Both the position numbers and the translations under genes were made by a program. This document shows positions 23,001-30,518 of a stretch of 39,801 bases of DNA, one piece after another. Within the stretch, counting starts at the first letter, position 1, and each line of letters starts with the position of its first letter. Source of the DNA: Elysia marginata (taxonomy: Eukaryota > Mollusca > Gastropoda > Plakobranchidae); NCBI GenBank assembly GCA_019649035.1, contig BMAT01005282.1, forward strand, positions 194,009 to 233,809, read 5' to 3'. Under the pieces are notes generated by a model. That model saw only the letters and a program-made list of their open reading frames with translations. It made no database searches and was not told the origin of the DNA.

Positions 23001-26000
23001 CTGAGAGAGATGGAAAAAGACAATCATAGCAAATGATTCGAATGTGGTCGCAAGATCGATATATAGTGGTTTATCCTTTTCAAACGGTGGTGTCGAACTT
23101 AAACCTCAACATGACTTAGCTGGGAAAAGACAGAAATGCCCACACAATCAAGTTTGTATAACTTACTACTGGTTTTTGTTCTTAATGTGAATTATCATTT
23201 TCAGTGTTTACTTCGTTAACATATACAGGAAAACATACGGAAATAAGAGAGACTGAATGGTATCAAGAAATTCATGATATATGATTAAGAGTTTGAGTTT
23301 TGGTGTAGGGAAGGATACAGNNNNNNNNNNNNNNNNNNNNNNNNNNNNNNNNNNNNNNNNNNNNNNNNNNNNNNNNNNNNNNNNNNNNNNNNNNNNNNNN
23401 NNNNNNNNNNNNNNNNNNNNNNNNNNNNNNNNNNNNNNNNNNNNNNNNNNNNNNNNNNNNNNNNNNNNNNNNNNNNNNNNNNNNNNNNNNNNNNNNNNNN
23501 NNNNNNNNNNNNNNNNNNNNNNNNNNNNNNNNNNNNNNNNNNNNNNNNNNNNNNNNNNNNNNNNNNNNNNNNNNNNNNNNNNNNNNNNNNNNNNNNNNNN
23601 NNNNNNNNNNNNNNNNNNNNNNNNNNNNNNNNNNNNNNNNNNNNNNNNNNNNNNNNNNNNNNNNNNNNNNNNNNNNNNNNNNNNNNNNNNNNNNNNNNNN
23701 NNNNNNNNNNNNNNNNNNNNNNNNNNNNNNNNNNNNNNNNNNNNNNNNNNNNNNNNNNNNNNNNNNNNNNNNNNNNNNNNNNNNNNNNNNNNNNNNNNNN
23801 NNNNNNNNNNNNNNNNNNNNNNNNNNNNNNNNNNNNNNNNNNNNNNNNNNNNNNNNNNNNNNNNNNNNNNNNNNNNNNNNNNNNNNNNNNNNNNNNNNNN
23901 NNNNNNNNNNNNNNNNNNNNNNNNNNNNNNNNNNNNNNNNNNNNNNNNNNNNNNNNNNNNNNNNNNNNNNNNNNNNNNNNNNNNNNNNNNNNNNNNNNNN
24001 NNNNNNNNNNNNNNNNNNNNNNNNNNNNNNNNNNNNNNNNNNNNNNNNNNNNNNNNNNNNNNNNNNNNNNNNNNNNNNNNNNNNNNNNNNNNNNNNNNNN
24101 NNNNNNNNNNNNNNNNNNNNNNNNNNNNNNNNNNNNNNNNNNNNNNNNNNNNNNNNNNNNNNNNNNNNNNNNNNNNNCATTGGATAATAGGACATTTTAA
24201 ATTTGTTTAAAACCTCTGCCATTATTCATCGGATAATAGGGCATATTAAATTTGTTTAAAACCTCTGCCATAATTTATCGGATAAAAGGACATATTAAAT
24301 TTGTTTAAAAACCTCTGCCATGATTCTCTGTATGGTCGACATATTTAACAAACTATTGCTCAAGTAAAGCTTTATTTCGCGAATTTCTATTAGAAACAGG
24401 AAAAAAGAGATGGAAGATGAAATATTCAGGCCTTTCTATTAAAACAGAATAGGAATCAAATTGACTTGATAGGCCACAGAAATACTTAGCTGTCCGCAGA
24501 TGATAACACCGTTCTAGATCTAGATTCTACGCGAGATCTAGATTCTACGCGAGATCTAGATTCTACGCCAATAGTGAGCTAAGCTGTACTCATAACATGG
24601 CTAAAATATGGAGTGCACTGCCTATCTAGCGCGTTTAAGCCAAGAGAAAAAATGACTAGTATTTGATATCTTTAACAACTGTATAACTAAGTCAGCAGCA
24701 AAGTATGATAAGTATTTGATATCTTTGAAAACTGCATTACTAAGTCAGGTGGAAAGTATGATTAGTATTTGCTATCTTTAAAAACTGCATAACTAAGTCC
24801 ATAAGGAAATGACAGTTTGGCAGAATTTTTTATTGTCTAAAAATCAAACAGGCCAGCTTGAGGGTCGATTCTATATCAGTAGAGACCTTAAGCACACGTG
24901 TCTCACTACGCGTACGTGAAAATCGAAAAGTAGGTCGAGTTAACTCCAAAAATGATGAATCCAGTTTCTAAAAATAGACCCACAGACGTTCCGGTCATGC
25001 TCACGCGTTGCTGCTTAAAGTCCGTATTCGCTTCATTAGCAAGGCGCTCTAACCTACTGAGCTAACTGGCCACCCGATCCGTCTTATCATCTTAAGTAAA
25101 TTGATGGGTACGTGTAATTAGTGGCTGCTTTTTGTCAGAGAAGAATGTAGAATAAAAAAGTTGGTGTGGCTAAAATGTGGAGTACGCTACCAACATCAAT
25201 ACAAAAGATGTAGATACAGCAACTGACTTTTTACTTTCTTAAGCATAGATTCGTTGAATTTGGATTTCAAAACACAATTGTGCACTCTTCCACCACAGTT
25301 AATGTACAGTGCACAATTTGAAATAATAGATTTGAGTGGTACAGAAGTTTTACGCGACTATGAAATGCAACATTCACCATTAGAATAATAACTAAACCAA
25401 GACCTTTTGAGCCTTGCGTAGTGGCGACATGGTTTAAGCTATATTTCTCTAAGTGGCAAGGCGGTGGGTGCCGAAGCATCTATAAGTCGAAGGTTCGAAT
25501 CATACTAGGGGCAGACATTTCGGGCATTTCCACTAAAAAGCCTACTTCTCTCCACTGCTAGTTTCATACCTTTACAATATTTCAATTATTTGATTGCGCA
25601 GTGGCTGCCTCCATTATTTATTCCAGTAATGACTTGCCAGATAAGTACAGATCAAGAGCCCTTGCACAGAAAATAAACTTCGACTAAGACGTAGTTCAAC
25701 AAGTTGGGGTTTTTTTCTTCCAAAACGAGCTTGGCAGTTCGCATATCAAATCCAAGCTTGATTTCCAGGGATCATCGCAGCACCTTATTTCAGTCAGGCT
25801 CGGCCGGCTGTACCCGCAGTCCTGCACTACGCTAGCCCGGCCGCGGGAATGAATACTCCAATAGAATTCTGTAGGTAGCTCTCTAAACCCTGAAGCTATA
25901 AATACTATAGAGCGCCCATGATGTCATTGACTGGGTTATTTTTTTTAAAGCTTTGACCCCATCGCGATGCTTGATACCTCATCAAAGGTTCAAACAAGAC

Positions 26001-28681
26001 GAAGAGTGGAAGATTCAGAAAGCATTAAATGAAGCAGACTGGCAGTACTGTTGGCTTTCTTGGCCTCTGTCGCTCTCTGTGATGAGAGCCTGTGATACTA
26101 CGGTTCGCTGTTGAAATCTTTAAATCTATAGAATCCTATAGATCTTTAGACAAAGCTTTCTTTTCCAATGATTATTGATAAATTGACGTGTTAAATACTT
26201 ACTTCTACTTTTTGATTTGAGCGAGACTAAATCTAGGGAAAAGTGACGTCACCTACAGAAGTCTATTGGAGTATTCATTCCCGCAGCCCGGCCCCGGCTC
26301 CGCACTCGCCGACACCTTAAACCAGCTCTCTTGACATGTATTTCACGTATTCGATACCTAAATAAACAAAACACTGTGGTGTTTTCCACCCTCCCTCGAT
26401 TTGTCTTTTTCATGTCAATTATTATAACTAAGAAAGAAAATACATTAATATATTGTCTTGTCGAAGACAATGAAGAGTGTGAATACTTATCGAGGTGGCA
26501 TGAGTGTGCTGTTGAGAATATTAGTGCGTCTTGAGCATACCTACACTGATAGTACCTTGTTAAAGGTTTCTGTTCTGCTTGTATTTCACATTTTGATTTA
26601 AAAAATGGAAGTTATTCAGACGAATCGGGGGGCGCCATGTCTTCTCGTTGATGATTTTCGATTTTGAATAAAAAAAATACTGTCCCCTGACTATGCAAGA
26701 ACGAATAATGTCGAGTAACGGCACAATAAACGAGCAGATGAAAGAACTACTGTGGGCAATAACAGCCGCAAAGTACCTTAAACCAGACGTTCGGTTTGTT
26801 AAAGGCAAGAACGATTGTGAATAGAAAAGGTAGTCTGGTAATCCGATAGTCAGGTAGTCCGATAGTCAGGTAGTCAGTTAGTCTGATAGTCAGGCAGTCC
26901 GAGAGTCAGGTAGTCCGATAGTCAGGTAGTCGGATAGTCAGGTAGTCAGGTAGTCTGATATTCAGGTAGTCTGATAGTCAGGTAGTCCGATAGTCAGGTA
27001 ATCGGATAGTCAGGTAGTTAGGTAGTCTGATAGTCAGGTAGTCTGATAGTCAGGTAGTCCGATAGTCAGGTAGTCGGATAGTCAGGTAGTCTGATAGTCA
27101 GGTAGTCAGATAGTCAGGTAGTCCGATAGTCAGGTAGTCCGATAGTCAGGTAGTCTGATAGTCCGGTAGTCAGATAGATAGTCAGTTAGTTAGGAAGCCA
27201 GGTAGTCTCGTAATCAGGTAGTCCGATTGTCAGGTAGTCAGTTAGTCTGATAGTCAGGCAGTCCGAGAGTCAGGTAGTCCGATAGTCAGGTAGTCAGGTA
27301 GTGTGATAGTCAGGTAGTCAGGGTTCAGTCTTTGAAACACCTGCATTACATTCTAGAACGGTTCAAAAACATAAGAAGCTTTTTAGCAAATTCGTTTTTA
27401 TGAATGTTTTTTTTCTTTTGAAGAATGAGAGAAAGAGGATAAACAAACGCTCTTTATAAGCTCTGTTGTGTACAAATGCATGTGAAAAGGTGTTTGGGGG
27501 CTTAAATCAAAGCGTTCATTGTGCAAGATAAGTCTTAATTTTTTCAAACTGGAGTCAAGTCAGTATTCTTTTTATTGTATGTTGATACACAAGGTTGTTT
27601 TTGTAAGGGGGTAAGGCGGTTTACCATAAGATATTTTACAATTTAAATCATATCTCATGTTGCTTTGTGCTGTGTTTATATCTAATGAGGCAAATCTACA
27701 TTTCCACCCATCACACAGATTAAAGGGTTTGGTTTTGAACGTTAAAATATCTTTTCCTCTATTCGACTCTTTCCCAGGACAAGTTTCATTGAAGCGACTA
27801 TCTTCTTCAAATCTCTCCACATTCAAACTCTCGAGCAGCAGCCAGCGATCTCCATGGCGGATATAATAGGTGAAATTACAAAACTTCTTTTCTCTTTAGA
27901 CCCGCTTCTATTTCACGGGGATGCAGTATGGGCTATTTTTAGTTTTTGAAACATTTCTGGATCGGAACGCAAATAGTATCATAAAACGATAACATTTCCT
28001 TCAATGCCAGAACTGGTATTTTACTTCTGCCTCGATTCATTGCTTGGTCTATTGAAAATATTCGAAGAATATAAATAACAGCATAAATTTCTAGCTCTTT
28101 ACGATATGTATATTATTTTTTACTTTTATATAAATCCAAAATAATTTATGTACTATCTTTATTGTTTTAAAGATGAGCATAGGAAAGAATTTCCCCAAGT
28201 GAGATCAATGAAGATTCTTTTATCCTTGTGTCCTTGTATCTTCTAGTCTAAAGTTAAGACTCATAAACATTAATTTGTTTTTAATTTATGGAGTGAAAAA
28301 ATGTCAACAAGTCTTATTATGCAATGGCTTTCACATACAAGTAATTGTCCTAAATTTCTGGGTGGTTTTTTTTTCTTATCAATCTTTCCCATTTGTATTT
28401 GATATCAATGGGCAGGCAAAGTGGGTGGTCAAATGGGCCTTTTTCTCGGAGTGAGTCTCTTGTCCTACGTTGAAATAGTGGAGGCGATCCTTCTTCTACT
28501 TTACAACTACTTCTTAGCGTGCAAGGCTCGTCTCTCCTGTAAAGTGAGACATCAAGCACGGGTACCAGCAACGCCAGAGGTTTCCCAAGCATCTTTCGTA
28601 TCCCAAGAGACCAACAAGATGCGGCAGCTGGTCGATCCACTAGATGGTCTGACCAATGACAGCAGCAAACGGTTCAGCTAG
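10712..28681 (+). CDS. DEG/ENaC family cation channel (ASIC/degenerin/peptide-gated type), ten exons
   Basis: It encodes one subunit of a trimeric, amiloride-sensitive type plasma-membrane Na+ channel. Ligand (protons, peptide, mechanical force) cannot be told from sequence. Exons: 10712-10914, 11872-12067, 15752-15861, 16316-16541, 18794-18892, 20036-20216, 20405-20461, 21013-21166, 27778-27869, 28416-28681. All introns are GT-AG and phases run 2,0,2,0,0,1,1,2,1. The joined CDS is 1584 nt, 527 aa, within the family's usual 500-650. Landmarks: SIHGISR with the HG gating motif at 53-54; TM1 about 69-90; FPAVTICN at 112-119; cysteines at 118, 178, 187, 201, 294, 317, 321, 330, 332, 344, 352, 368, 370, 374 (14, the number that forms seven disulfides in ASICs); sequons N151-L-T and N195-T-S; GGQMGLFLG at 443-451; filter G451-V-S; TM2 about 447-470. 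The segment between residues 119 and 178 is short for the family. Exon 3 could start at 15728, adding 8 residues. Confidence 0.9.
10915..11871 (+). other. Intron 1
   Basis: 957 bp. It contains one copy of a dispersed repeat (about 11185-11575) shared with the region just after the gene. Otherwise nothing recognisable. Confidence 0.7.
11185..11575 (+). repeat. Dispersed repeat, copy 1 (intron 1)
   Basis: Matches 28990-29350 in the same orientation over several hundred bases: TGTTGCTGATGACTTAACTATGCACAAG here against TGTTGCTGATGCC-type sequence there, followed by AATAAGGCAC-like and CATTACAT blocks in the same order. The copies are diverged. I recognise no coding capacity or tRNA head. Confidence 0.65.
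11872..12067 (+). CDS. DEG/ENaC channel, exon 2: TM1 and start of the extracellular domain
   Basis: The acceptor is CTTCTCCAAG at 11862-11871. The first base completes Arg68. It encodes residues 69-133: TM1 (FIWAVLVGVMAVLLGMTLYN), then the family motif ELPFPAVTICN, where C118 is the first conserved extracellular cysteine, and IIDRVPDNPM. The exon ends on a whole codon at the donor GTGAGT (12068). Confidence 0.92.
12894..12940. repeat. AAT microsatellite
   Basis: About fifteen AAT units with one GAT interruption near the end. Confidence 0.95.
12954..13060. repeat. CT-rich microsatellite
   Basis: More than 25 CT dinucleotides, then a T run and imperfect CTTT repeats. Long Arg-Glu open frames on the minus strand here are translations of the repeat. 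Confidence 0.95.
13612..14040 (+). mobile_element. 3' end of a CR1/L2-like LINE with ATT tail
   Basis: The + strand reads YGERAFSFAGPSTWNKIPEE, then LRQTTSLDHLKKVLKTHLF, with the stop at 13774-13776. This is the conserved C-terminus of CR1/L2-type pol proteins (AFS-AGP-WN-LP and LKTHLF). A short 3' UTR with a doubled ATGTAAAGCGCCTAGAGC-like module follows, then AATAGGCGCTATATAAAAAG and an ATT microsatellite (13973-14040). The copy is 5'-truncated near 13612. Its terminal module matches that of the minus-strand LINE at 3355-4722. Confidence 0.8.
15131..15681. mobile_element. Possible MITE next to exon 3
   Basis: Imperfect terminal inverted repeats of about 31 bp: the left end has AGGACGTGTGAAACC (about 15147-15161), and the reverse complement of the right end (15681 back to about 15650) has GGGCGTGTGAAACC, with partial agreement out to AAG-C-T at both tips. 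No clear target duplication. There is no transposase ORF, so it would be non-autonomous. Confidence 0.45.
15752..15861 (+). CDS. DEG/ENaC channel, exon 3: finger region
   Basis: Phase 0 after the acceptor TGCTCTTTTACAAG. It encodes residues 134-169 and two bases of Arg170: SEYAGLGFSRGGMNDFNNLT with a glycosylation sequon at N151, then DISGDELLRITHYAAP. The donor is GTATGT at 15862. An alternative acceptor at 15726-15727 (also phase 0) would begin IRHVLFYKSEY and add eight residues. The downstream boundary is more secure than the upstream one. Confidence 0.75.
15862..16315 (+). other. Intron 3
   Basis: 454 bp, AT-rich, no features seen apart from the splice sites. Confidence 0.8.
16316..16541 (+). 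CDS. DEG/ENaC channel, exon 4: first conserved cysteine cluster
   Basis: The acceptor is CGCGGTAG, and the first base completes Arg170. It encodes residues 171-245: EELIWRCSW and DIDC (C178, C187), FQPVNTSYGKCYIFN, which is the family signature F-x-P-V-x-T-x-Y-G-x-C-Y-x-F-N with C201, then an MSGFRESLKVMINIQ strand. It ends on a whole codon at donor GTAAGT (16542). A mariner element begins 39 bp past this donor. Confidence 0.93.
16755..17880 (+). pseudogene. Mariner transposase pseudogene
   Basis: Recognisable blocks in order, with frame changes and stops between: HIDIHRRMKFVYGEA (helix-turn-helix region), NSARDVQESVDEIILANRQI, RSEVGEELLTRY, IVTGYETWVHLYER, KFK then VVSSAEKVLMTMFWDCDG, and near the end EYVEK. 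In active mariners the IVTGDETWVH block supplies the first catalytic Asp. Here it is Tyr (GYETW). The second Asp block FWDCDG is kept. The third catalytic region is not recognisable. The transposase is therefore non-functional. Confidence 0.85.
17285..17399 (+). mobile_element. Nested retro-insertion inside the mariner transposase, with 12-bp target duplication
   Basis: A 91-bp insert (17297-17387) is flanked by perfect direct repeats ATTAAGTTCAAA at 17285-17296 and 17388-17399. It ends in a GATGAT microsatellite. One frame reads SEGPHCTDAAQAW then IIHWRDKI and a stop, resembling the very C-terminus of a LINE pol protein. Deleting it with one repeat exactly restores the transposase reading KFKVVSSAEKV. 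Confidence 0.8.
18794..18892 (+). CDS. DEG/ENaC channel, exon 5: beta-ball/palm segment
   Basis: Exactly 33 codons, phase 0 at both ends (residues 246-278). The acceptor is TATTCTTTTCAG and the donor GTGAGT. It reads LLINEQGAMLVPQLDGNTIR then PGVSAKIKLTRTD, matching the family pattern in which a His/Gln-Asp-x-x-x-P segment is followed by PG-x-x-x-x-I-x-L. Confidence 0.9.
18893..20035 (+). other. Intron 5
   Basis: 1143 bp, containing a tRNA-derived SINE immediately after exon 5 and a C homopolymer near 19291. An open frame at 19513-19752 does not resemble the channel. Confidence 0.7.
18930..19215 (+). mobile_element. tRNA-derived SINE sharing its 3' tail with a resident LINE
   Basis: The head (about 18935-18990) has a degenerate A box around CTCGTAGTTGTCGACACTCGG and a clear B box GGGGTTCGAGCCC (18977-18989). 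The tail ATGTAAAGCGCTTACGGCAT, then GACTAGGTGCTGTAAGGAT (about 19150-19195), aligns with the terminal module ATGTAAAGCGCCTAGAGC then ATAGGCGCTATATAA of the CR1/L2-like LINE at 13919-13967. It ends in TTTACTTTA repeats. No target duplication was found. Confidence 0.7.
20036..20216 (+). CDS. DEG/ENaC channel, exon 6: thumb domain
   Basis: The acceptor is TTGGTTTCTCAG, phase 0. It encodes residues 279-338 and one base of Gly339: HIRLPFPYKAFSNSYCEDTE, then ACQTEC and HCGCKGFNDV. These give cysteines C294, C317, C321, C330 and C332 of the disulfide-rich thumb. The donor is GTAATG at 20217, weaker than the others but the only one that keeps the phase with exon 7. Confidence 0.9.
20217..20404 (+). 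other. Intron 6
   Basis: 188 bp, the shortest intron, with a G-rich run at about 20292-20315. Confidence 0.8.
20405..20461 (+). CDS. DEG/ENaC channel, exon 7: thumb microexon
   Basis: 57 nt, phase 1 at both ends (residues 339-358 partly). The acceptor is TGTTTACTTCTCCAG and the donor GTAAGT. It reads GDFPICSVKQYLTCYVRSA, the conserved P-x-C...C spacing of the thumb (C344, C352). Confidence 0.9.
20462..21012 (+). other. Intron 7
   Basis: 551 bp, AT-rich, nothing else seen. Confidence 0.8.
21013..21166 (+). CDS. DEG/ENaC channel, exon 8: last cysteine cluster
   Basis: The acceptor is TTATGCAG, and the first two bases complete Ser358. It encodes to residue 408 plus two bases of Pro409: AELIACGCREQCKTVSYELE carries C368, C370 and C374, the family's C-x-C-x3-C element followed by Y-E. 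Then FYADFASTFIQEAAIQDKLT. The donor is GTAAGT at 21167. Confidence 0.92.
21975..23060 (+). pseudogene. RTE-like non-LTR reverse transcriptase pseudogene
   Basis: RT blocks appear in order on the + strand but in different frames. TFVDFSKAFD (22047-22076) is the first catalytic motif. VLQGDTLGSYLFIIILDQV (about 22192-22251) is the LQGD-T-x-x-x-LF block. DADFADDLALM (22340-22372) contains the F-A-D-D catalytic pair. Further 3' are GVVVNKVEGF then FRYLGA (about 22504-22554), MKLDGVFTKML, and a terminal region near 22900-23020. Stops and frameshifts separate the blocks and there is no endonuclease. Clade assignment is tentative. Confidence 0.7.
23321..24177. other. Assembly gap (857 N)
   Basis: Undetermined bases. 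The sequence right after the gap is a tandem satellite, which probably caused the break. Open frames across the Ns have no meaning. Confidence 1.
24178..24330. repeat. 49-bp tandem satellite, three units at the gap edge
   Basis: GGATAATAGG/GGATAAAAGG starts at 24182, 24231 and 24280, so the period is 49 bp. Each unit contains AAATTTGTTTAAAACCTCTG. The array runs into the gap. Confidence 0.9.
24516..24568. repeat. 18-bp tandem repeat, three units
   Basis: AGATCTAGATTCTACGCG begins at 24516, 24534 and 24552 with almost no divergence. Confidence 0.9.
24656..24800. repeat. 53-bp tandem repeat, about 2.7 units
   Basis: ATTTGATATCTTT or a one-base variant begins at 24661, 24714 and 24767. Each unit has an AACTGxATxACTAAGTC block. 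Confidence 0.9.
24881..25077 (-). mobile_element. tRNA-Ile-derived SINE
   Basis: On the minus strand the element begins GGCCAGTTAGCTCAGTAGGT, then TAGAGCGCCTTGCTAATGAAG (25074 downwards). This is close to the 5' half of eukaryotic tRNA-Ile, with an AAT anticodon-like loop. The T arm and B box are not recognisable. The body runs through GAACGTCTGTGGGTCTATTT and TCACGTACGCGTAGTGAGAC to about 24881. A second, headless copy is at 10055-10184. It lacks a 3' tRNA half, so it is not a tRNA gene. Confidence 0.7.
25267..25429. other. Unassigned intron sequence
   Basis: No feature recognised. A 70-codon open frame on the minus strand looks accidental. Confidence 0.3.
25430..25510 (+). repeat. tRNA-like SINE fragment
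   Basis: AAGTGGCAAGGCGGTGGGTG (about 25451-25470) is A-box-like, and AAGGTTCGAATCA (about 25489-25501) is a good B box, at tRNA-like spacing. No body or tail could be delimited. Confidence 0.45.
25843..26284 (+). mobile_element. MULE-like MITE, copy A, with 9-bp target duplication
   Basis: 442-bp element bounded by inverted repeats of about 33 bp starting GCGGGAATGAATACTCCAAT, with one mismatch between the two ends. Perfect 9-bp direct repeats AGCCCGGCC flank it (25834-25842 and 26285-26293). A 9-bp duplication is typical of Mutator-like elements. No transposase. It is nearly the same sequence as copy B at 33613-34052 but in opposite orientation. Confidence 0.85.
26829..27322. repeat. 16-bp minisatellite, about 31 units
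   Basis: Repeats of a GATAGTCAGGTAGTCC-like unit with frequent one-base variants over 494 bp. A 58-bp variant pattern beginning CAGTTAGTCTGATAGTCAGG occurs at 26875 and again at 27239, showing a higher-order duplication with 364-bp spacing. There are no unique spacers, so it is not a CRISPR array. Confidence 0.95.
27778..27869 (+). CDS. DEG/ENaC channel, exon 9: palm to pre-TM2
   Basis: The acceptor is CGACTCTTTCCCAG, and the first base completes Pro409. It encodes residues 410-439 and one base of Gly440: TSFIEATIFFKSLHIQTLEQ then QPAISMADII, the family's N/E-x-x-x-x-I-Y/F-F-x-x-L-x-x-E/Q strand leading into TM2. The donor is GTGAAA at 27870. The best long open frame across this region is a different, non-coding frame. 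Confidence 0.9.
27870..28415 (+). other. Intron 9
   Basis: 546 bp, AT-rich. It interrupts the codon for Gly440, which aligns with the degenerin-mutation position of the family. Confidence 0.75.
28416..28681 (+). CDS. DEG/ENaC channel, exon 10: pore, TM2 and C-terminal tail
   Basis: The acceptor is CAATGGGCAG, and the first two bases complete Gly440. It reads KVGGQMGLFLGVSLLSYVEI, with filter residues G451-V452-S453 where ASICs have G-A-S, then a long hydrophobic TM2 and a 55-residue basic/polar cytoplasmic tail ending KRFS. The stop TAG is at 28679-28681. The exon start is homologous in position and phase to the exon at 618. Confidence 0.93.
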
Positions 28682-28989
28682 GCATCTGAAGGGCTTAGTG
28701 CAAGCGGAGTGTGTAATGTTTCGAAACACAGCTCTTAATTAATAACGCAAGTCAATCGTCACAGTCATACTCAGGGATAACGCCTATGCATATGAGTGGG
28801 TTTTTTTTTTAATTAATTTTAAATGCCCATTTGTTAATAATTCCTATTAACTTAACTGTATAAATCTTACTTATGAAAACTTTCTGAGTTTTTTCATAAT
28901 TGGTTGATTTTCATAATCTTGTTTTATTCATCGATGATTCTTACAAACCCTCTCTCTGTATATAAATGTGAGCAAGTAAAAAATAGGTT
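28682..28989 (+). other. 3' flank of the channel gene
   Basis: Probable start of the 3' UTR. No clear AATAAA occurs close to the stop. An AATAAA near 29971 is too far to assign with confidence. Confidence 0.3.
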
Positions 28990-29350
28990 CTGCTTTTGCT
29001 TGGTACATTTAGTTATTGGTTTAGCACTAACTATTTGTTTGCTTTATTTATTCACTTCCTTTGTTGCTGATGCCTTATCTATGTACAAGTTCTTTCATTC
29101 TGCCACTGCAAAAAATCTACTATAATCAATAAGGCACCCAGGTGAGGTCGATTATCTTTATCCAGTAATTTTGAATACGAGCCCATTACATCACTGTTCC
29201 AAAACATGTTTCTAATAGGTTTACTAATAGGGTTACTATAGGGCCCGGTCAAAGATACATTAATGGCCTGGGAAAACAACAGTGTATAATATTATTCAGA
29301 AACATGTGTCAAATTGATATATGAGCAGGCAGCAATCCGCAATCATCAAC
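28990..29350 (+). repeat. Dispersed repeat, copy 2
   Basis: Diverged counterpart of 11185-11575 in intron 1, same orientation. Both contain TGTTGCTGATG, AATAAGGCACCC/AATAAGGCACAC-like and TATCTTTAT blocks in the same order and with similar spacing. The short open frame here is a by-product. Confidence 0.65.
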
Positions 29351-30135
29351 GTTTCAGTCACCTAAGAGAAACCCATGTTGCGACTTGGTAAGAATCTCAT
29401 ACTTTATTCCTTATAGCCCTTGCATCATCGAAACAAACGCATTGCGACATTTCGCCTATGCGTAAATCAAACAACTGCAGCCTGGATTTACAAAGGCAGC
29501 TCCTTGGCCAAAATGCAGTTCTAGTGTGTTACATTAACTGATATAAGGAAACAAAGGTAAACCACGGAATGACCTCATGGAAAACGTTCACTTAATCTTA
29601 CTGACAACACTTAAACCAGAAATTATACGTGAGAATTATCCATTAAAGTCTATCATGAAAATAAAATCAAGCTGCATCAAAACTAGTTTAAACAGACATG
29701 TCATTCTTATCATATTTCCATAGTGCCAATCTCTTACTTGTATTCGTAACTAAATTATACCGAATGCTGAGACTCATAAAAATAATCTCTCCAAATTGTG
29801 CTTTACAACGTATTGCGATGAGTGATAACATAATGCTATCGCTTGGGTACTCACACGAAACTTAGCAAAACAGAAGAGCTCAATAACCTGAATATATACT
29901 CTCGATCATTTCACTGAGTTAGCCTTAATATATATATATAAAGCCTTTCATCGGTCTAATTTGTCTTCAAAATAAATCAACCATTTCACCCCTGCAATCT
30001 TGGAACATGAGCACGATGTGGTTAACACATAAGGTACCCTGGGTGGTCAGTGTTAACTTTGCTTACTCTGTATCACAATCACCCACTTCTCTATCCTTCC
30101 CTCCAAAACATCTCCACTGGGTATCTTAATAGCTC
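29351..30135. other. Intergenic sequence
   Basis: AT-rich. I see no gene or recognisable repeat apart from a short TA run near 29930. Confidence 0.4.
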
Positions 30136-30143
30136 CTCTCTCT

Positions 30144-30184
<41 letters not shown>

Positions 30185-30243
30185 CCTCTCTCTCTCTTTC
30201 TCTCTTTCTCTCTCTGTCTCTCCCTCTCTCTCTCTTTCTCTCT
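30136..30243. repeat. TC microsatellite
   Basis: Long TC tract with TTTC and CCCTC interruptions. The Ser-Leu open frame on the + strand is a translation of it. Confidence 0.95.
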
Positions 30244-30518
30244 ACCTCAGCGGCCTAGGATACCATTCTGACAGGGAATTAGACAATCAAAGAGATATCT
30301 CTTATCCCAGGCTACAACTTGAACTAAGGAGATTAGGGAAGGGGAGTGAGGATTAGATCTAAACCACCTTGGCTTGAACTCACGTTTTTCTCTCATTCTA
30401 TCCATTCTCCGACATGAAACTAAAAAGATAGGAATAGTATGGAGCAAAGCAAACATAATCACATTAAAGCGTAAAATACTAGGCCCGCTTCTATTTTTAA
30501 AAAGCTATTAACTGTTAA

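Larger units (their letters stand above)
21167..27777 (+). other. Intron 8, longest intron, full of repeats
   Basis: 6611 bp. In order it holds an RTE-like RT pseudogene, an assembly gap, a 49-bp satellite, 18-bp and 53-bp tandem repeats, a minus-strand SINE, a tRNA-like fragment, a MULE-like MITE and a 16-bp minisatellite. Phase 2 on both sides and continuous homology across the junction argue that no exon is lost in the gap. Confidence 0.75.

Noticed and set aside
23272-24222. Two frames of over 300 codons on opposite strands.
   Set aside because: Almost entirely assembly-gap Ns.
25030-25077. tRNA-Ile gene candidate on the minus strand.
   Set aside because: Only the 5' half resembles tRNA-Ile; the T arm and acceptor 3' strand are absent.
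26829-27322. Array of short repeats that superficially recalls a CRISPR.
   Set aside because: The units are contiguous with no unique spacers, and the context is an intron of an animal gene.
30050-30271. Ser-Leu-rich open frame.
   Set aside because: Translation of the TC microsatellite.
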